A program made the translations under genes and the position numbers. The notes under the pieces were generated by a model. That model saw only the letters and a program-made list of their open reading frames with translations. It was not told where the DNA came from and searched no databases. A stretch of 37,270 nucleotides of DNA from JAJOKI01 sp964412405 (GTDB lineage: Archaea > Halobacteriota > UBA148 > JAJOKI01), in the NCBI GenBank assembly GCA_964412405.1, contig CAYPOB010000003.1, positions 1-37,270 on the forward strand. Direction: 5' to 3'. Position 1 is the stretch's first letter; each line of letters starts with the position of its first letter. Shown piece by piece: positions 24,715 to 33,131 of the stretch.

Positions 24715-25652
24715 TATTTCGCCTCGTAGCGTATTTTGGGATCCAAATAGGCATAAGAAAGGTCAACCAGGAGATTCACCAGTACAAACATAGCAGCAAT
24801 GAACAAGATGCATCCCTGTATCATTGGTAAGTCTCGGGCAAAGATCGAATCAACCAACAGCCGACCGATTCCGGGCCAGGCGAAGATCACCTCAACGATG
24901 ACTGCACCCTCCAACAGAAAGGCGAACTGGAGGCCGATAATGGTGACCACCGGGATCATGGCGTTCTTTAAGGCATGTTTGTAAATCACGACATTTTCCT
25001 TTAATCCCTTGGCCCTTGCGGTCCGAATATAATCCTGTCCGAGCACCTCGAGCATGCTGGAACGGATGAGACGCGTGGTGATTGCCGCCATGCCAGTGCC
25101 AAGCGTGATGGCTGGCAGGATCAGGTGTTCTATGCCGCCCCTGCCAAATACTGGCAACCAGCCCAAATGTACTGAAAAAAACATTATGAGCAATAGCCCC
25201 AGCCAGAAATTGGGCATGGAAACCCCTAAAAGCGCACCGAACATGCTGATGTTATCGACCGCCGAGTATTGCCTGGTGGCCGAGACGATCCCGACCGGGA
25301 TCGCGATGAGGAGCGCTATCAACATCCCGGCCAGGGCCAGTTGGAGGGTGGCCGGCAACCTGGTCAGGATTTCATCCAACACCGGACGATCGGTACGAAA
25401 AGAATAGCCGAGATCACCCTGTAATACATTGGCCAGCCAGTTAAAATACTGCAAATACACCGGCTGGTCGAGACCCAATTCCCCCCTTACATGTTCGATC
25501 GTCTCTGCTGTGACTTCCTCTCCATAGCGTTCCATAGCGATCATCTCGGCCGGATCACCCGGCACCAAATGCATCATGGAAAAAGTAATCACTGACACGC
25601 CCAGCAGGATAAAAACCATCAGGCCAACTCTTCTGATGATGTAGGTTAGCAT
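24714..25652 (-). CDS. ABC transporter permease, NikB/DppB type
   Basis: Starts with the typical hydrophobic MLTYIIRRVGLMVFILLGVS, followed by VPGDPAEMIA, the transmembrane domain and the EAA-type loop RTARAKGLKENVVIYKHALK. Length 312 aa is usual. It begins 10 bases after the methyltransferase stop, in the same operon. Sequence character is bacterial, as is common for this family in archaea. Confidence 0.88.
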   Translation of the reverse strand: MLTYIIRRVGLMVFILLGVSVITFSMMHLVPGDPAEMIAMERYGEEVTAETIEHVRGELGLDQPVYLQYFNWLANVLQGDLGYSFRTDRPVLDEILTRLPATLQLALAGMLIALLIAIPVGIVSATRQYSAVDNISMFGALLGVSMPNFWLGLLLIMFFSVHLGWLPVFGRGGIEHLILPAITLGTGMAAITTRLIRSSMLEVLGQDYIRTARAKGLKENVVIYKHALKNAMIPVVTIIGLQFAFLLEGAVIVEVIFAWPGIGRLLVDSIFARDLPMIQGCILFIAAMFVLVNLLVDLSYAYLDPKIRYEAK

Positions 25653-25662
25653 TCGATATCAC

Positions 25663-26457
25663 CTAAACGGGAAGTTCAATACTGATAATCGCACTTATCC
25701 CTTCCTCTTTTCGATAGAGCACCCCATCCTTTTCTTCTAGGCGATTCAGTAAATATACCCGCAACTCATCTTCCTTTTCGGGTAGTAGGTCAAGTCGATC
25801 CATCCAGTGTTTTGCTGCCTGCTCAATGTCCGAATAAACCTGATCCCGGGGGGCCCGTATCACCTCCACGTTAGCAGGTATCCCCAGCTCATAGAGAACA
25901 TTATACAGGTAAATGAAACTGGGCAGGGGATGGTATTCTTCTTCTTTAAAGCGTTGCCAGATATCCGCATAAAAATTCACCTGGCCAACTCTAGTAATGA
26001 TACAAAGCTGTGTTTTCGCTGTCGAGAGCATCTTTTTCAGCTCGGCCCCAATGTCAACGATACCGTAGAGCGAATGGGCGGCCAATACCAAGTCATGCCG
26101 GCCGATTTCCCCTATATTGACGTCTTGCCAGCGCTTATCGATGATGTGGATATTGGTCAAACCCTCTGCTTTGCTACGTAACTGTTTGGACATTTCTGCT
26201 GAGGGCTCTATTGCGGTAACTTCTCCTGCCTTTTGAGCAATGGGGATCGTAAAAGCACCGGTACCGGCGCCGATGTCCAGCACTGTTGAACGCTCGTTCA
26301 AATATTTCTGTACTTTATCCAGCAAAACCCCGGGATAATTGTTATGTTCAAGCTGCAATTCATACCATTCGACGAATTCGCTGGTAGTGAAGGGGTCACC
26401 CCTCTTTCTGAGCGATGACTTCAACACCAACTTTCGCCATTCTGCAGACCAGTTCAT
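25663..26457 (-). CDS. Class I SAM-dependent methyltransferase in the metal-uptake operon
   Basis: The SAM-binding motif VLDIGAGTGAFTIPIAQKAG lies near residues 59-78, with the acidic ribose-binding residue in TAIEPS (about 81-86) and motif LVLAAHSLYGIVD further on. The 264-aa protein has an extra N-terminal helical part and an all-alpha C-terminal part. Target unknown. Its tight placement between a binding protein (two-base gap) and the permease genes suggests a role tied to the imported compound, such as modifying a chelator or responding to its import; this is inference. It does not look like nicotianamine synthase. Confidence 0.82.
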   Translation of the reverse strand: MNWSAEWRKLVLKSSLRKRGDPFTTSEFVEWYELQLEHNNYPGVLLDKVQKYLNERSTVLDIGAGTGAFTIPIAQKAGEVTAIEPSAEMSKQLRSKAEGLTNIHIIDKRWQDVNIGEIGRHDLVLAAHSLYGIVDIGAELKKMLSTAKTQLCIITRVGQVNFYADIWQRFKEEEYHPLPSFIYLYNVLYELGIPANVEVIRAPRDQVYSDIEQAAKHWMDRLDLLPEKEDELRVYLLNRLEEKDGVLYRKEEGISAIISIELPV

Positions 26458-26459
26458 AA

Positions 26460-28052
26460 TTATTCACTTGCTCCTGCCACATAGATGTCCTCCCAGTTGA
26501 CCGTAAACCATGGATTGGGTTTGTATCCTTCTATATTGTACCGGACAGCGTTGATCATCACCTCAGCAAAAATGGGAACCACTGGAACCTCATCAGCAAC
26601 AATTTTTTGTACTTCAAAGTAATATTGACGTCTTTCTTCCGCATCCATTGTTCTCTTTCCTAATTCAGTCAATTCGTTCACCAGAGGATTGCTGTAAAAC
26701 TTACCTCGCCCCAAATTCAAGTCCCCCTCTGAATGAAAACTCCGATAAAGGGCGTTATGAGGGCCGATGAACGAAAGAGCATGTATCGTCATATCGTGTT
26801 CACCCGCTCGTATGGCATCTCTCCAAGTGCCACGCTCTAAAACTCGTATTTCCACAATAATTCCTAACTCACGTAGCTGACCTTGAATAACTTCCGCAAT
26901 GGTGGGAGCTGGCCAGCGAGGGCTTATAATCAGCGAAACCTTGAAATCCTCTCCATTTTTATCCAGAACGCCATCTCCATCAGTATCAGCCCATCCAGCC
27001 TCTTTAAGAAGTTGTCTTGCCATTTCAAAATCGTATTTGACCATTGTAATTGTATCTGCGTTATGCCAATCGACAACAGACGGAGCAACAACACTTCCTG
27101 TTGGCACCCCAAATCCTTCAAGAACAAACTGTATGATGGGTCCCTGGTTAATCCCATACTGAACTGCTCGTCTTACATTCACATCATCAAAAGGATGTTT
27201 CAGATTGTTAAAAATTAAATACCGAACTGTTGTTATTGGTTTTGTTACAATTTCAATTTCAGGGTTATTTTCTAAAGCTTTTGCATGTTCAGGTGGCACA
27301 CCCCCGACGTCAATGATCATATCAATTTCTCCCGCTTCCAACGCCATGACGCGAGTAGTATCATCGGGAATGTGTTTTAAGGTGATTTTCTCAAGCTTAG
27401 GCACGCCACCCCAATAGTCCTCATTTCTCACCAATACCAACTTTTCATCAGGAATCCACTCCTTCTCCTTAAACGGGCCCGTTCCAATGGGGTCTATAAT
27501 CCTCCCCTCTTCATCAAAAGCGGTAGAACTAGCCATTGAGAAAAACGGCCAACGCAACTGATGTAGTAGAGGAGCAAACGGTTCTGTATGGGTAATTTGC
27601 AAGATATGCTCATCGACTGCTTCTATTGATGCCAAAGGTCCTAAATGGCCGGGACGCCTCATATCATGCATTTTTAATGCAAACGCAGCAGCTTCAGCAT
27701 CAAATGGTGTACTATCATGAAACTTCACCCCTTCTCTTAGATAAAAAGTCCATGTCAACCCATCATCTGATATTTCCCACGAGGTTGCCAGTTGAGGAAC
27801 GATCTCCGCTTCAAAACCCGTGGTAACCAGCATCTCAAAGAGGCGGGTTAAAGGTGGATGATGATGGGCACCGCCATATACTCCCCCTGCATCCCTTCCC
27901 AATCCGGCAATCACTTCCTGCGGAACTTCAACTTTTGGCTCATCTGCCCCTTCTTTGGCCTCTTCAGCCTGCTGTCCAATGCAGCCTGAAAACATGGTGC
28001 TTAATAACAGCAAACATACCGCCAAGCCAGCTATTTTATCCATCTTCATCAT
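26460..28052 (-). CDS. Solute-binding lipoprotein, family 5 (NikA/DppA-like), first copy
   Basis: Extracytoplasmic receptor of the importer. It has a lipoprotein signal with lipobox FSGC (Cys 24) followed by a charged linker, then the family-5 fold with LATSWEISDDGLTWTFYLRE, IGTGPFKEKEW and a DTDGDGVLDKNG loop that looks like a calcium-binding motif. Three histidines (GGAHHHPP) stand where relatives often have a DPH motif near the start of the mature domain. The start overlaps the stop of the FmdE gene as ATGA. Substrate not determinable here; nickel or a nickel chelate is the contextual guess. Confidence 0.86.
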   Translation of the reverse strand: MMKMDKIAGLAVCLLLLSTMFSGCIGQQAEEAKEGADEPKVEVPQEVIAGLGRDAGGVYGGAHHHPPLTRLFEMLVTTGFEAEIVPQLATSWEISDDGLTWTFYLREGVKFHDSTPFDAEAAAFALKMHDMRRPGHLGPLASIEAVDEHILQITHTEPFAPLLHQLRWPFFSMASSTAFDEEGRIIDPIGTGPFKEKEWIPDEKLVLVRNEDYWGGVPKLEKITLKHIPDDTTRVMALEAGEIDMIIDVGGVPPEHAKALENNPEIEIVTKPITTVRYLIFNNLKHPFDDVNVRRAVQYGINQGPIIQFVLEGFGVPTGSVVAPSVVDWHNADTITMVKYDFEMARQLLKEAGWADTDGDGVLDKNGEDFKVSLIISPRWPAPTIAEVIQGQLRELGIIVEIRVLERGTWRDAIRAGEHDMTIHALSFIGPHNALYRSFHSEGDLNLGRGKFYSNPLVNELTELGKRTMDAEERRQYYFEVQKIVADEVPVVPIFAEVMINAVRYNIEGYKPNPWFTVNWEDIYVAGASE

Positions 28053-28636
28053 TCCCCCTCCTCAAAACATGGAATACACACTATTTTCCCGTCTTTAACC
28101 CTGCCAAATGCCTCACCAAAATATTCCTCACATACAGAGCATCGTACCGATCTGAAAATGCGGGCAAATGTGGGAGCCTCCAAGTGAATTTTCTTAACAT
28201 TGAACAGTTCCTGGTTAGAGAGTTCCATCATTTGCTGCGACTTTTTCTCGGCCATCTTCATCATCTCTTCTTTTGGAACGTTGCATTCTTTCCGTGCCCG
28301 CCCAAAATCAGAATTCATCAAGTCCTCCAGCACTTTTTCCTTTACTACTAAACGAATGGCATCCCCGGTTGCCCGGTTGATGAAAGACACCGCCATCTTC
28401 CCATAGTTTTTAAGTATCAGGTTTCCCTTGCCGAGAGTGCAGCCGCTGGCTGACTGAATAGCATCAACCATGCAGGTGTCATTCTCGACGATAGCAACTA
28501 TCTCCTCATCCCCCGGTTTTTGAGCTCGTAGTCTCTCCAATCCCAGCTCAGATGCTCGCACCCCAAAAACTACCGGCGGACACAGGTGCCCATGAAACTC
28601 AACAGCCTTCTCAAGCTCGGTTTTCGGTATACACAT
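28049..28636 (-). CDS. FmdE-family metal-binding protein
   Basis: Belongs to the FmdE family (named from formylmethanofuran dehydrogenase subunit E, but mostly of unknown function). The core motif FHGHLCPPVVFGVRA is near residues 14-28, NDTCMVDAIQSASGCTLGKG near 52-71, and a C-terminal treble-clef-like zinc finger uses CSVC and CIPC (about residues 162-189). It sits between two binding-protein genes, overlapping one by four bases, in a metal-uptake setting. A role in metal handling or sensing rather than methanogenesis is likely; no fwd/fmd genes are nearby. Confidence 0.85.
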   Translation of the reverse strand: MCIPKTELEKAVEFHGHLCPPVVFGVRASELGLERLRAQKPGDEEIVAIVENDTCMVDAIQSASGCTLGKGNLILKNYGKMAVSFINRATGDAIRLVVKEKVLEDLMNSDFGRARKECNVPKEEMMKMAEKKSQQMMELSNQELFNVKKIHLEAPTFARIFRSVRCSVCEEYFGEAFGRVKDGKIVCIPCFEEGE

Positions 28637-28651
28637 GTTTTTGTCACCTCC

Positions 28652-30247
28652 TCAATGCAGACTAACACCTCGTAAGCATAAATTCCAATACCCACCAGAA
28701 ATCTCGAATCCAGCAACATTTTCCTGTAGCGCAACAAAAATAGTACTGTGATAGAGATAGACCCCGACCGCTTCCTCAACGATAATCTCCTGGATCCGGT
28801 GGTAAATCGCTCGTCTTTGCTCCGGATCGATGGTAACCACCATTTCCTCGATCAAAGCGTCCAGTTCCGGGTTGTTGATCAGACTTGGACTAGGGGCCTC
28901 CTCCCCAACCTTGAAGCCGTATCTGGAGTGATAAAAATTAGAAATGTGCATGTACGGATCATTGGTCGGCAGTCCGATGCCGCTTATTCCGGCCAGGTCG
29001 AAATCACCAGCGCGCAACAGTTTCATGTAGGCTCCTCTTTCCAGCTCGTTTATTTCCAGGGCTATCCCTACCAGCCGTAGCTGCTCCTGAACCGCTTCGG
29101 CAATGGCCCGCCAAGGCGGTACGTTCTGGACAATTAAAGTGACCTGGAAAGGCTTTCCATCTTTATCCAGCAGGCCGTCGCCGTCGGTATCGGCCCAGCC
29201 GCTTTCAGCCAACAAGGCTTTGCTCCGCTCCGGATCGTAGCCAGGCAACTGCAAGCCGGGCTTCGCCCCGAAGATCTTGGCCGGCGACCAGGGCGCAACC
29301 GCAATTTCTCCTGCGCCTTCGATTACGTGCTCCACGATACTTTCTACATCTACGGCGTAGTTAACGGCTTCCCTCACCTTCAAGTCCTGCAAGAATTCAT
29401 GGCGTTGATTCATGGCCAGCCAGACCGTATTGTGGGCCGGAACCCGGCTTTTGAGCTGGACTTGGGGATTATCCTGCAAACGCTGAATTTCTTCGAGAGG
29501 GATGTGCCCGCGGCCAATGCCGACGATATCCACCTCGCCGGCCTCAAAGGCCATCACCCGGGTATGAGCATCCGGGATGATCTTAAAGGTTACCTGGCTG
29601 AGCGGCTGGGCTCCGCCCCAGTAGGCATCATTTCTGCTCAAAACAATTTTTTCTTCTTTAACCCACTCCTCAAAGACGAAGGGACCTGTACCAATTGGTT
29701 TAAATTCTTCACCTTCTACTACAGCCGTGGGACTGATAATTGAACTCCTGGTTCGTGTTAGCTCGCTTAAGAGAGGAACAAACGGCTCCTTTAAAGTGAA
29801 CCTTACACGGTATTCATCTACCACAGCTATTTCTGCGATCTCAACTCCAACTGCAAATGGTTTTGCCTCTTTATGGCGCTCGAAAGTGAATTTTACAGCT
29901 TCCGCATTGAATGGCGTTCCATCGTGAAACTTAACATCTTCTCTCAAATTAAATGTCCAGACTTTAGCATCTTCAGATACTTCCCAGCCGGTTGCCAGCC
30001 TTGGCTGAATTTCCATTTTTTCATCCAGATAAACCAAGGTCTCAAAGATATTTGCCCAGATTATCCGTGCATCTCCGGAAAGAGAACCATGCGGATCCAA
30101 GCCGCCGATGCCCATTCCCAAGGCAATCTTTAATTCCTGCGGAACTTCAACTTTTGGCTCATCTGCTTGTTGTTCAATGCAGCCAGTCAGCATAACACTC
30201 AGAAGCATCAAACACACAACCAAACTGATCATCTTTTTGTTAAGCAT
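28652..30247 (-). CDS. Solute-binding lipoprotein, family 5 (NikA/DppA-like), second copy
   Basis: First gene of the operon. Lipoprotein signal with lipobox LTGC (Cys 23), then the family-5 fold: GGLDPHGSLSGD, LATGWEVSEDAKVWTFNLRE, IGTGPFVFEEW and a DTDGDGLLDKDG loop. It differs from the other receptor throughout the mature domain, but the leader-linker region shares 33 identical bases with it (30134-30166 and 27915-27947). GGAGGG lies a few bases before the ATG. Two distinct receptors with one permease suggest two ligand forms, which is inference. Confidence 0.86.
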   Translation of the reverse strand: MLNKKMISLVVCLMLLSVMLTGCIEQQADEPKVEVPQELKIALGMGIGGLDPHGSLSGDARIIWANIFETLVYLDEKMEIQPRLATGWEVSEDAKVWTFNLREDVKFHDGTPFNAEAVKFTFERHKEAKPFAVGVEIAEIAVVDEYRVRFTLKEPFVPLLSELTRTRSSIISPTAVVEGEEFKPIGTGPFVFEEWVKEEKIVLSRNDAYWGGAQPLSQVTFKIIPDAHTRVMAFEAGEVDIVGIGRGHIPLEEIQRLQDNPQVQLKSRVPAHNTVWLAMNQRHEFLQDLKVREAVNYAVDVESIVEHVIEGAGEIAVAPWSPAKIFGAKPGLQLPGYDPERSKALLAESGWADTDGDGLLDKDGKPFQVTLIVQNVPPWRAIAEAVQEQLRLVGIALEINELERGAYMKLLRAGDFDLAGISGIGLPTNDPYMHISNFYHSRYGFKVGEEAPSPSLINNPELDALIEEMVVTIDPEQRRAIYHRIQEIIVEEAVGVYLYHSTIFVALQENVAGFEISGGYWNLCLRGVSLH

Positions 30248-30360
30248 TTTCAGCCCTCCAATAATGTGTAAGTAATGATAACACTAAGTGTGGTAAAGTA
30301 ATAAATATCTTTCGATTAGTAACACGATAAACATACAAAAATATTATTTGTAACACTTCG
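30248..30360 (-). promoter_or_regulatory. Promoter region of the metal-uptake operon, candidate NikR sites
   Basis: Minus-strand ATATTTATTA at about 30301-30312 is a plausible TATA element some 55-65 bases before the start. GTAACAC occurs at 30319 and 30350 and TAACAC again near 30279; ACACT-A-AGTGT (30281-30291) is a perfect palindrome downstream of the TATA box. These are candidates for NikR or another repressor; no canonical NikR box is evident. Confidence 0.4.
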
Positions 30361-30374
30361 AAGGAATAAGTCTT

Positions 30375-30716
30375 CTACATTTGCAATAATACCATCAGCA
30401 CGATGGACGTGAAAGCCAAATCGACGATGAGGTTATAAAACGCGATCTTCGTACCCATCCTGGCTCCAAAATATGTTATTTTTGATGGCATCGAATGCCT
30501 GGCATACATCACAGACATCGAGATGATCCCGCCAAGAAGAAGCGCGCCGACCGTTTGCATCATGATGACTACGACTGAATATATGATGAATAGTCTGGGA
30601 ATCACTTTTGATAGGATTGGAAGCGATTTCTTGACTCCCTGCAATGCCTTTTCTTTATTTGATCTGGTATCTTCATCATCGAGAACGGAAAAACGCTCGC
30701 CGAGGGCGAAGTTGAA
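30375..30716 (-). CDS. Small membrane protein, possibly the tail of a nucleoside-recognition (Gate) domain protein
   Basis: The open frame begins after a stop at 30717-30719 and has no ATG; a TTG at 30644 would give 89 aa with two or three hydrophobic spans. The coding character appears to extend upstream of that TTG (ERFSVLDDEDTRSNKEKALQ), suggesting a lost 5' end. The end, MPSKITYFGARMGTKIAFYN, recalls the last part of archaeal Gate-domain permease-like proteins, possibly with an internal deletion. Treat as a probable gene fragment of unknown function. Confidence 0.4.
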   Translation of the reverse strand, partial: FNFALGERFSVLDDEDTRSNKEKALQGVKKSLPILSKVIPRLFIIYSVVVIMMQTVGALLLGGIISMSVMYARHSMPSKITYFGARMGTKIAFYNLIVDLAFTSIVLMVLLQM

Positions 30717-30739
30717 TTACTCGTTAACTTTGACAAAAC

Positions 30740-30777
30740 GATATTAGTATAACATATGATCATATTATAACGGGCCA
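30740..30777 (+). promoter_or_regulatory. Promoter of the priS operon
   Basis: A/T-rich stretch ATATTAGTATAACATATG at 30741-30758 is a likely TATA element about 20-35 bases before the priS ATG, compatible with a short leader. Confidence 0.4.
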
Positions 30778-31992
30778 ATGAACGAGCGAACAAAGGATTT
30801 TATCAGGACCAAATTCGAGGAATATTATCAAGGCGCCACATCAAGTATTCCTTCTGAATTCTCTATCCAATTGCCCCCTCAGTTTGAAAAAAGGGAGTGG
30901 GGCTTTATTTTCTTCGACGATGCGTTTCCAGACATCGTGATGCGCAGACATAAATCATTTATGGCAAAGGGGGAGGCAGTTGATTATGTCAGGATTAAGG
31001 CGCCAGCGCATGCGTTTCATTCTACGGCGTACTATGCAAATCCCGAGGCACCGACGATGAAGGAGAAAAAATGGCAGGGTGCCGACCTGATATTCGACCT
31101 GGATGCAGACCACCTCAAGATAAAATGGACAACCTATGGCGACATGCTGCAAAAGGTAAAGGAGGAAACGATTAAACTCATCGATTTTCTGACGGATGAT
31201 TTCGGATTTGAGGACAATGACCTAGATGTAGTTTTTTCGGGGGGAAGGGGATACCATATTCATGTGCGAAGCCCCAATGTGCTGGGGCTTGGCAGTCCCG
31301 AGCGCAGGGAGATTGTGGATTATATTACGGCAACGGGTCTTGAACTGGAGAACTTTTTGCCTTTAGAGGTGGTGGCGGGAGATGCAGGTAAAAACGGTCG
31401 CAGAAAAATGGCCAAGTCGTTGAGATTCAGGTCGAGAGGTAGTGGTTGGGGACTGAGGTTTCACAAGGCATTGGTGGGATTCTTGGACAATATTTCACAT
31501 ATGGACGAAGATAAGGGCGTGGAGGAGGTTAAAAAAGTAGGAGAAGTGGGGGGGATAAAGGCAAGGAAGTTGATCAAGGTTATAAATGACAGGTCCTCAA
31601 TGAGGAGGCTAAAAGAAGGAAATCTTGACCAGATAGGGAATTTTCCAACCGCTTTTTGGAAGAGGCTCGTGGATATGCAGAAAATCGAGCTTTGGGGACA
31701 TCCTGATGAACCCGTGACAGTAGATACGAAGCGTCTGATAAGATTGCCGACATCCCTTCACGGTGGCTCTGGCTTTCAAGTCATGCCTTTGACGCTAAAT
31801 GAACTCGGCGACTTCAACCCACTGAGCGATGCAGTTGTTTTTGGAGATGAGCTCATCGTGGTAAACGCGACTAAGGCGACCGACGTTGAGATAAAGGATA
31901 AGCGATATAACATAGTAAAGGGAATACAGAAACTTCCCGAACATCTTGCGGTGTTTTTGATGTGTAGAGGTGTAGCCGAATATGGACTTTGA
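30778..31992 (+). CDS. priS: DNA primase small (catalytic) subunit
   Basis: Synthesises RNA/DNA primers with PriL. The catalytic motif FDLDAD is at residues 106-111, followed by FSGGRGYHIHV near 153-163 and the downstream catalytic segment VDTKRLIRLPTSLHGGSGF near 320. Full length at 404 aa. The stop overlaps the GINS start by 11 bases, a conserved archaeal pairing that indicates translational coupling. Confidence 0.95.
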   Translation: MNERTKDFIRTKFEEYYQGATSSIPSEFSIQLPPQFEKREWGFIFFDDAFPDIVMRRHKSFMAKGEAVDYVRIKAPAHAFHSTAYYANPEAPTMKEKKWQGADLIFDLDADHLKIKWTTYGDMLQKVKEETIKLIDFLTDDFGFEDNDLDVVFSGGRGYHIHVRSPNVLGLGSPERREIVDYITATGLELENFLPLEVVAGDAGKNGRRKMAKSLRFRSRGSGWGLRFHKALVGFLDNISHMDEDKGVEEVKKVGEVGGIKARKLIKVINDRSSMRRLKEGNLDQIGNFPTAFWKRLVDMQKIELWGHPDEPVTVDTKRLIRLPTSLHGGSGFQVMPLTLNELGDFNPLSDAVVFGDELIVVNATKATDVEIKDKRYNIVKGIQKLPEHLAVFLMCRGVAEYGL

Positions 31993-32611
31993 GGACCTGC
32001 GTCTAATTCAAGCCAACGAGCGTCGCTCTAAAGGACTTCAGATGCTCGAGCGAAGCTTCTACGAAAAAATTGGAGCGTATATCGGTGTGCTGGAAGATAA
32101 AAGACGCGATACTGGTGATTCCAACGTGATGATGGCCGATAACGAATTGCGAAACGCCAAGAGCGTCGTCGATGATATATTCAAACGGCGCATAGGTAAG
32201 GTCATAAAAATGGCGACGATAAAGGCATTCGGACTGGACATACACCCGGAAGGTGCGACTTCCGTGGAACTGGAGCTATTCGAGCAATTGGTGGACCTGA
32301 TTAAGAAGGACAAGTCCAGAATGGACTCAGCTATATCCCGCAAAGGTGCGCAGGCTAAACCCAAGGAGTATATGGGAAAGGATAGTACCACCGAAAGTTC
32401 TTTATTACATGGCAGGGTGAAACTCAATACAAAGCGAAAAAATATAGGAGAAGACTTTACAATAGTTCGGATATTGAAAGATATTCCCATATTTATGGGC
32501 GCTGACGGCCATAGTTACAAATTGTCCGATCAAGATGTGGTGGCTTTGCCGAAGATCAATGCCAAGGCCTTATGTGGTCGCAACGTAGCTGAAGGTATTA
32601 CAGTGAAGTAA
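31982..32611 (+). CDS. Archaeal GINS complex subunit (Gins51-like)
   Basis: Component of the CMG-type replicative helicase with MCM and Cdc45/RecJ. The N-terminal two-thirds is the helical A domain; the C-terminal part FTIVRILKDIPIFMGADGHS and what follows is the small beta B domain, giving the A-B order of Gins51/Psf1-Sld5 type. The middle (about residues 115-140) is a basic linker. Coupled to priS by an 11-base overlap. Confidence 0.85.
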   Translation: MDFEDLRLIQANERRSKGLQMLERSFYEKIGAYIGVLEDKRRDTGDSNVMMADNELRNAKSVVDDIFKRRIGKVIKMATIKAFGLDIHPEGATSVELELFEQLVDLIKKDKSRMDSAISRKGAQAKPKEYMGKDSTTESSLLHGRVKLNTKRKNIGEDFTIVRILKDIPIFMGADGHSYKLSDQDVVALPKINAKALCGRNVAEGITVK

Positions 32612-32645
32612 ACTTGGAACATTTTATGAATTTGGAGAAATGAAA

Positions 32646-32924
32646 ATGAAAATGCATAGTAAATTTAGAACACATTGTCCATATTGCAATAAGCATACGA
32701 TACACGGCGTTGAAAAGGTCAAGAAAGGACGCACATCTTCGTTAACCTGGATTGCGCGACAGAAGAAACGATCAAAGGGCATTGGCAATCTTGGAAAGTT
32801 CTCAAAGGTGCCTGGTGGCGACAAGCCGACGAAAAGGGTATTTCTGCGATACAGGTGCACAGAATGCAATAAAGCACATCAGAGACCTTGCTTTAGGGCA
32901 TCAAAATTTGAGCTGGTGGAGTGA
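32646..32924 (+). CDS. rpl44e: Ribosomal protein L44e (eL42)
   Basis: Small zinc-binding large-subunit protein. CPYC near the N-terminus and CTEC near the C-terminus form the ribbon; the basic middle contains the family GGDKPTKRVFLRYRC. ATG 32646 (MKMHSKFRTHCPYC) matches the family N-terminus and lies eight bases after GGAG; ATG 32640 is too close to it. Confidence 0.95.
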   Translation: MKMHSKFRTHCPYCNKHTIHGVEKVKKGRTSSLTWIARQKKRSKGIGNLGKFSKVPGGDKPTKRVFLRYRCTECNKAHQRPCFRASKFELVE

Positions 32925-32926
32925 TC

Positions 32927-33094
32927 ATGAGCGGTAAATTCATCAAGGTTAAGTGTAATGATTGCGAGAACGAACAGGTGATATTTAATAAGGCAGATTC
33001 GGTTATCGGGTGTCTTATTTGTGGGCGGACACTTGCCGAACCAACCGGTGGAAAGGCGAATATTAAAACACAAATTTTAGAAGTCCTTGAGTAG
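32927..33094 (+). CDS. rps27e: Ribosomal protein S27e (eS27)
   Basis: A 55-aa gene two bases after the L44e stop. MSGKFIKVKCNDCENEQVIF begins the protein; the zinc ribbon is C10/C13 with C29/C32 in GCLICG, followed by LAEPTGGKA. Order L44e-S27e-aIF2-alpha is conserved in archaea. Confidence 0.95.
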   Translation: MSGKFIKVKCNDCENEQVIFNKADSVIGCLICGRTLAEPTGGKANIKTQILEVLE

Positions 33095-33131
33095 GTTGTA
33101 ATATTATAATTAATGTATATTAGGTGTACTT

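Noticed and set aside
25663..26457. Nicotianamine synthase-like metallophore enzyme
   Set aside because: Motifs are those of a generic class I methyltransferase; nothing specific to nicotianamine synthase is visible.
28049..28636. Formylmethanofuran dehydrogenase subunit of a methanogenesis operon
   Set aside because: No other fwd/fmd subunits are present and the operon context is metal import; only the FmdE family name applies.
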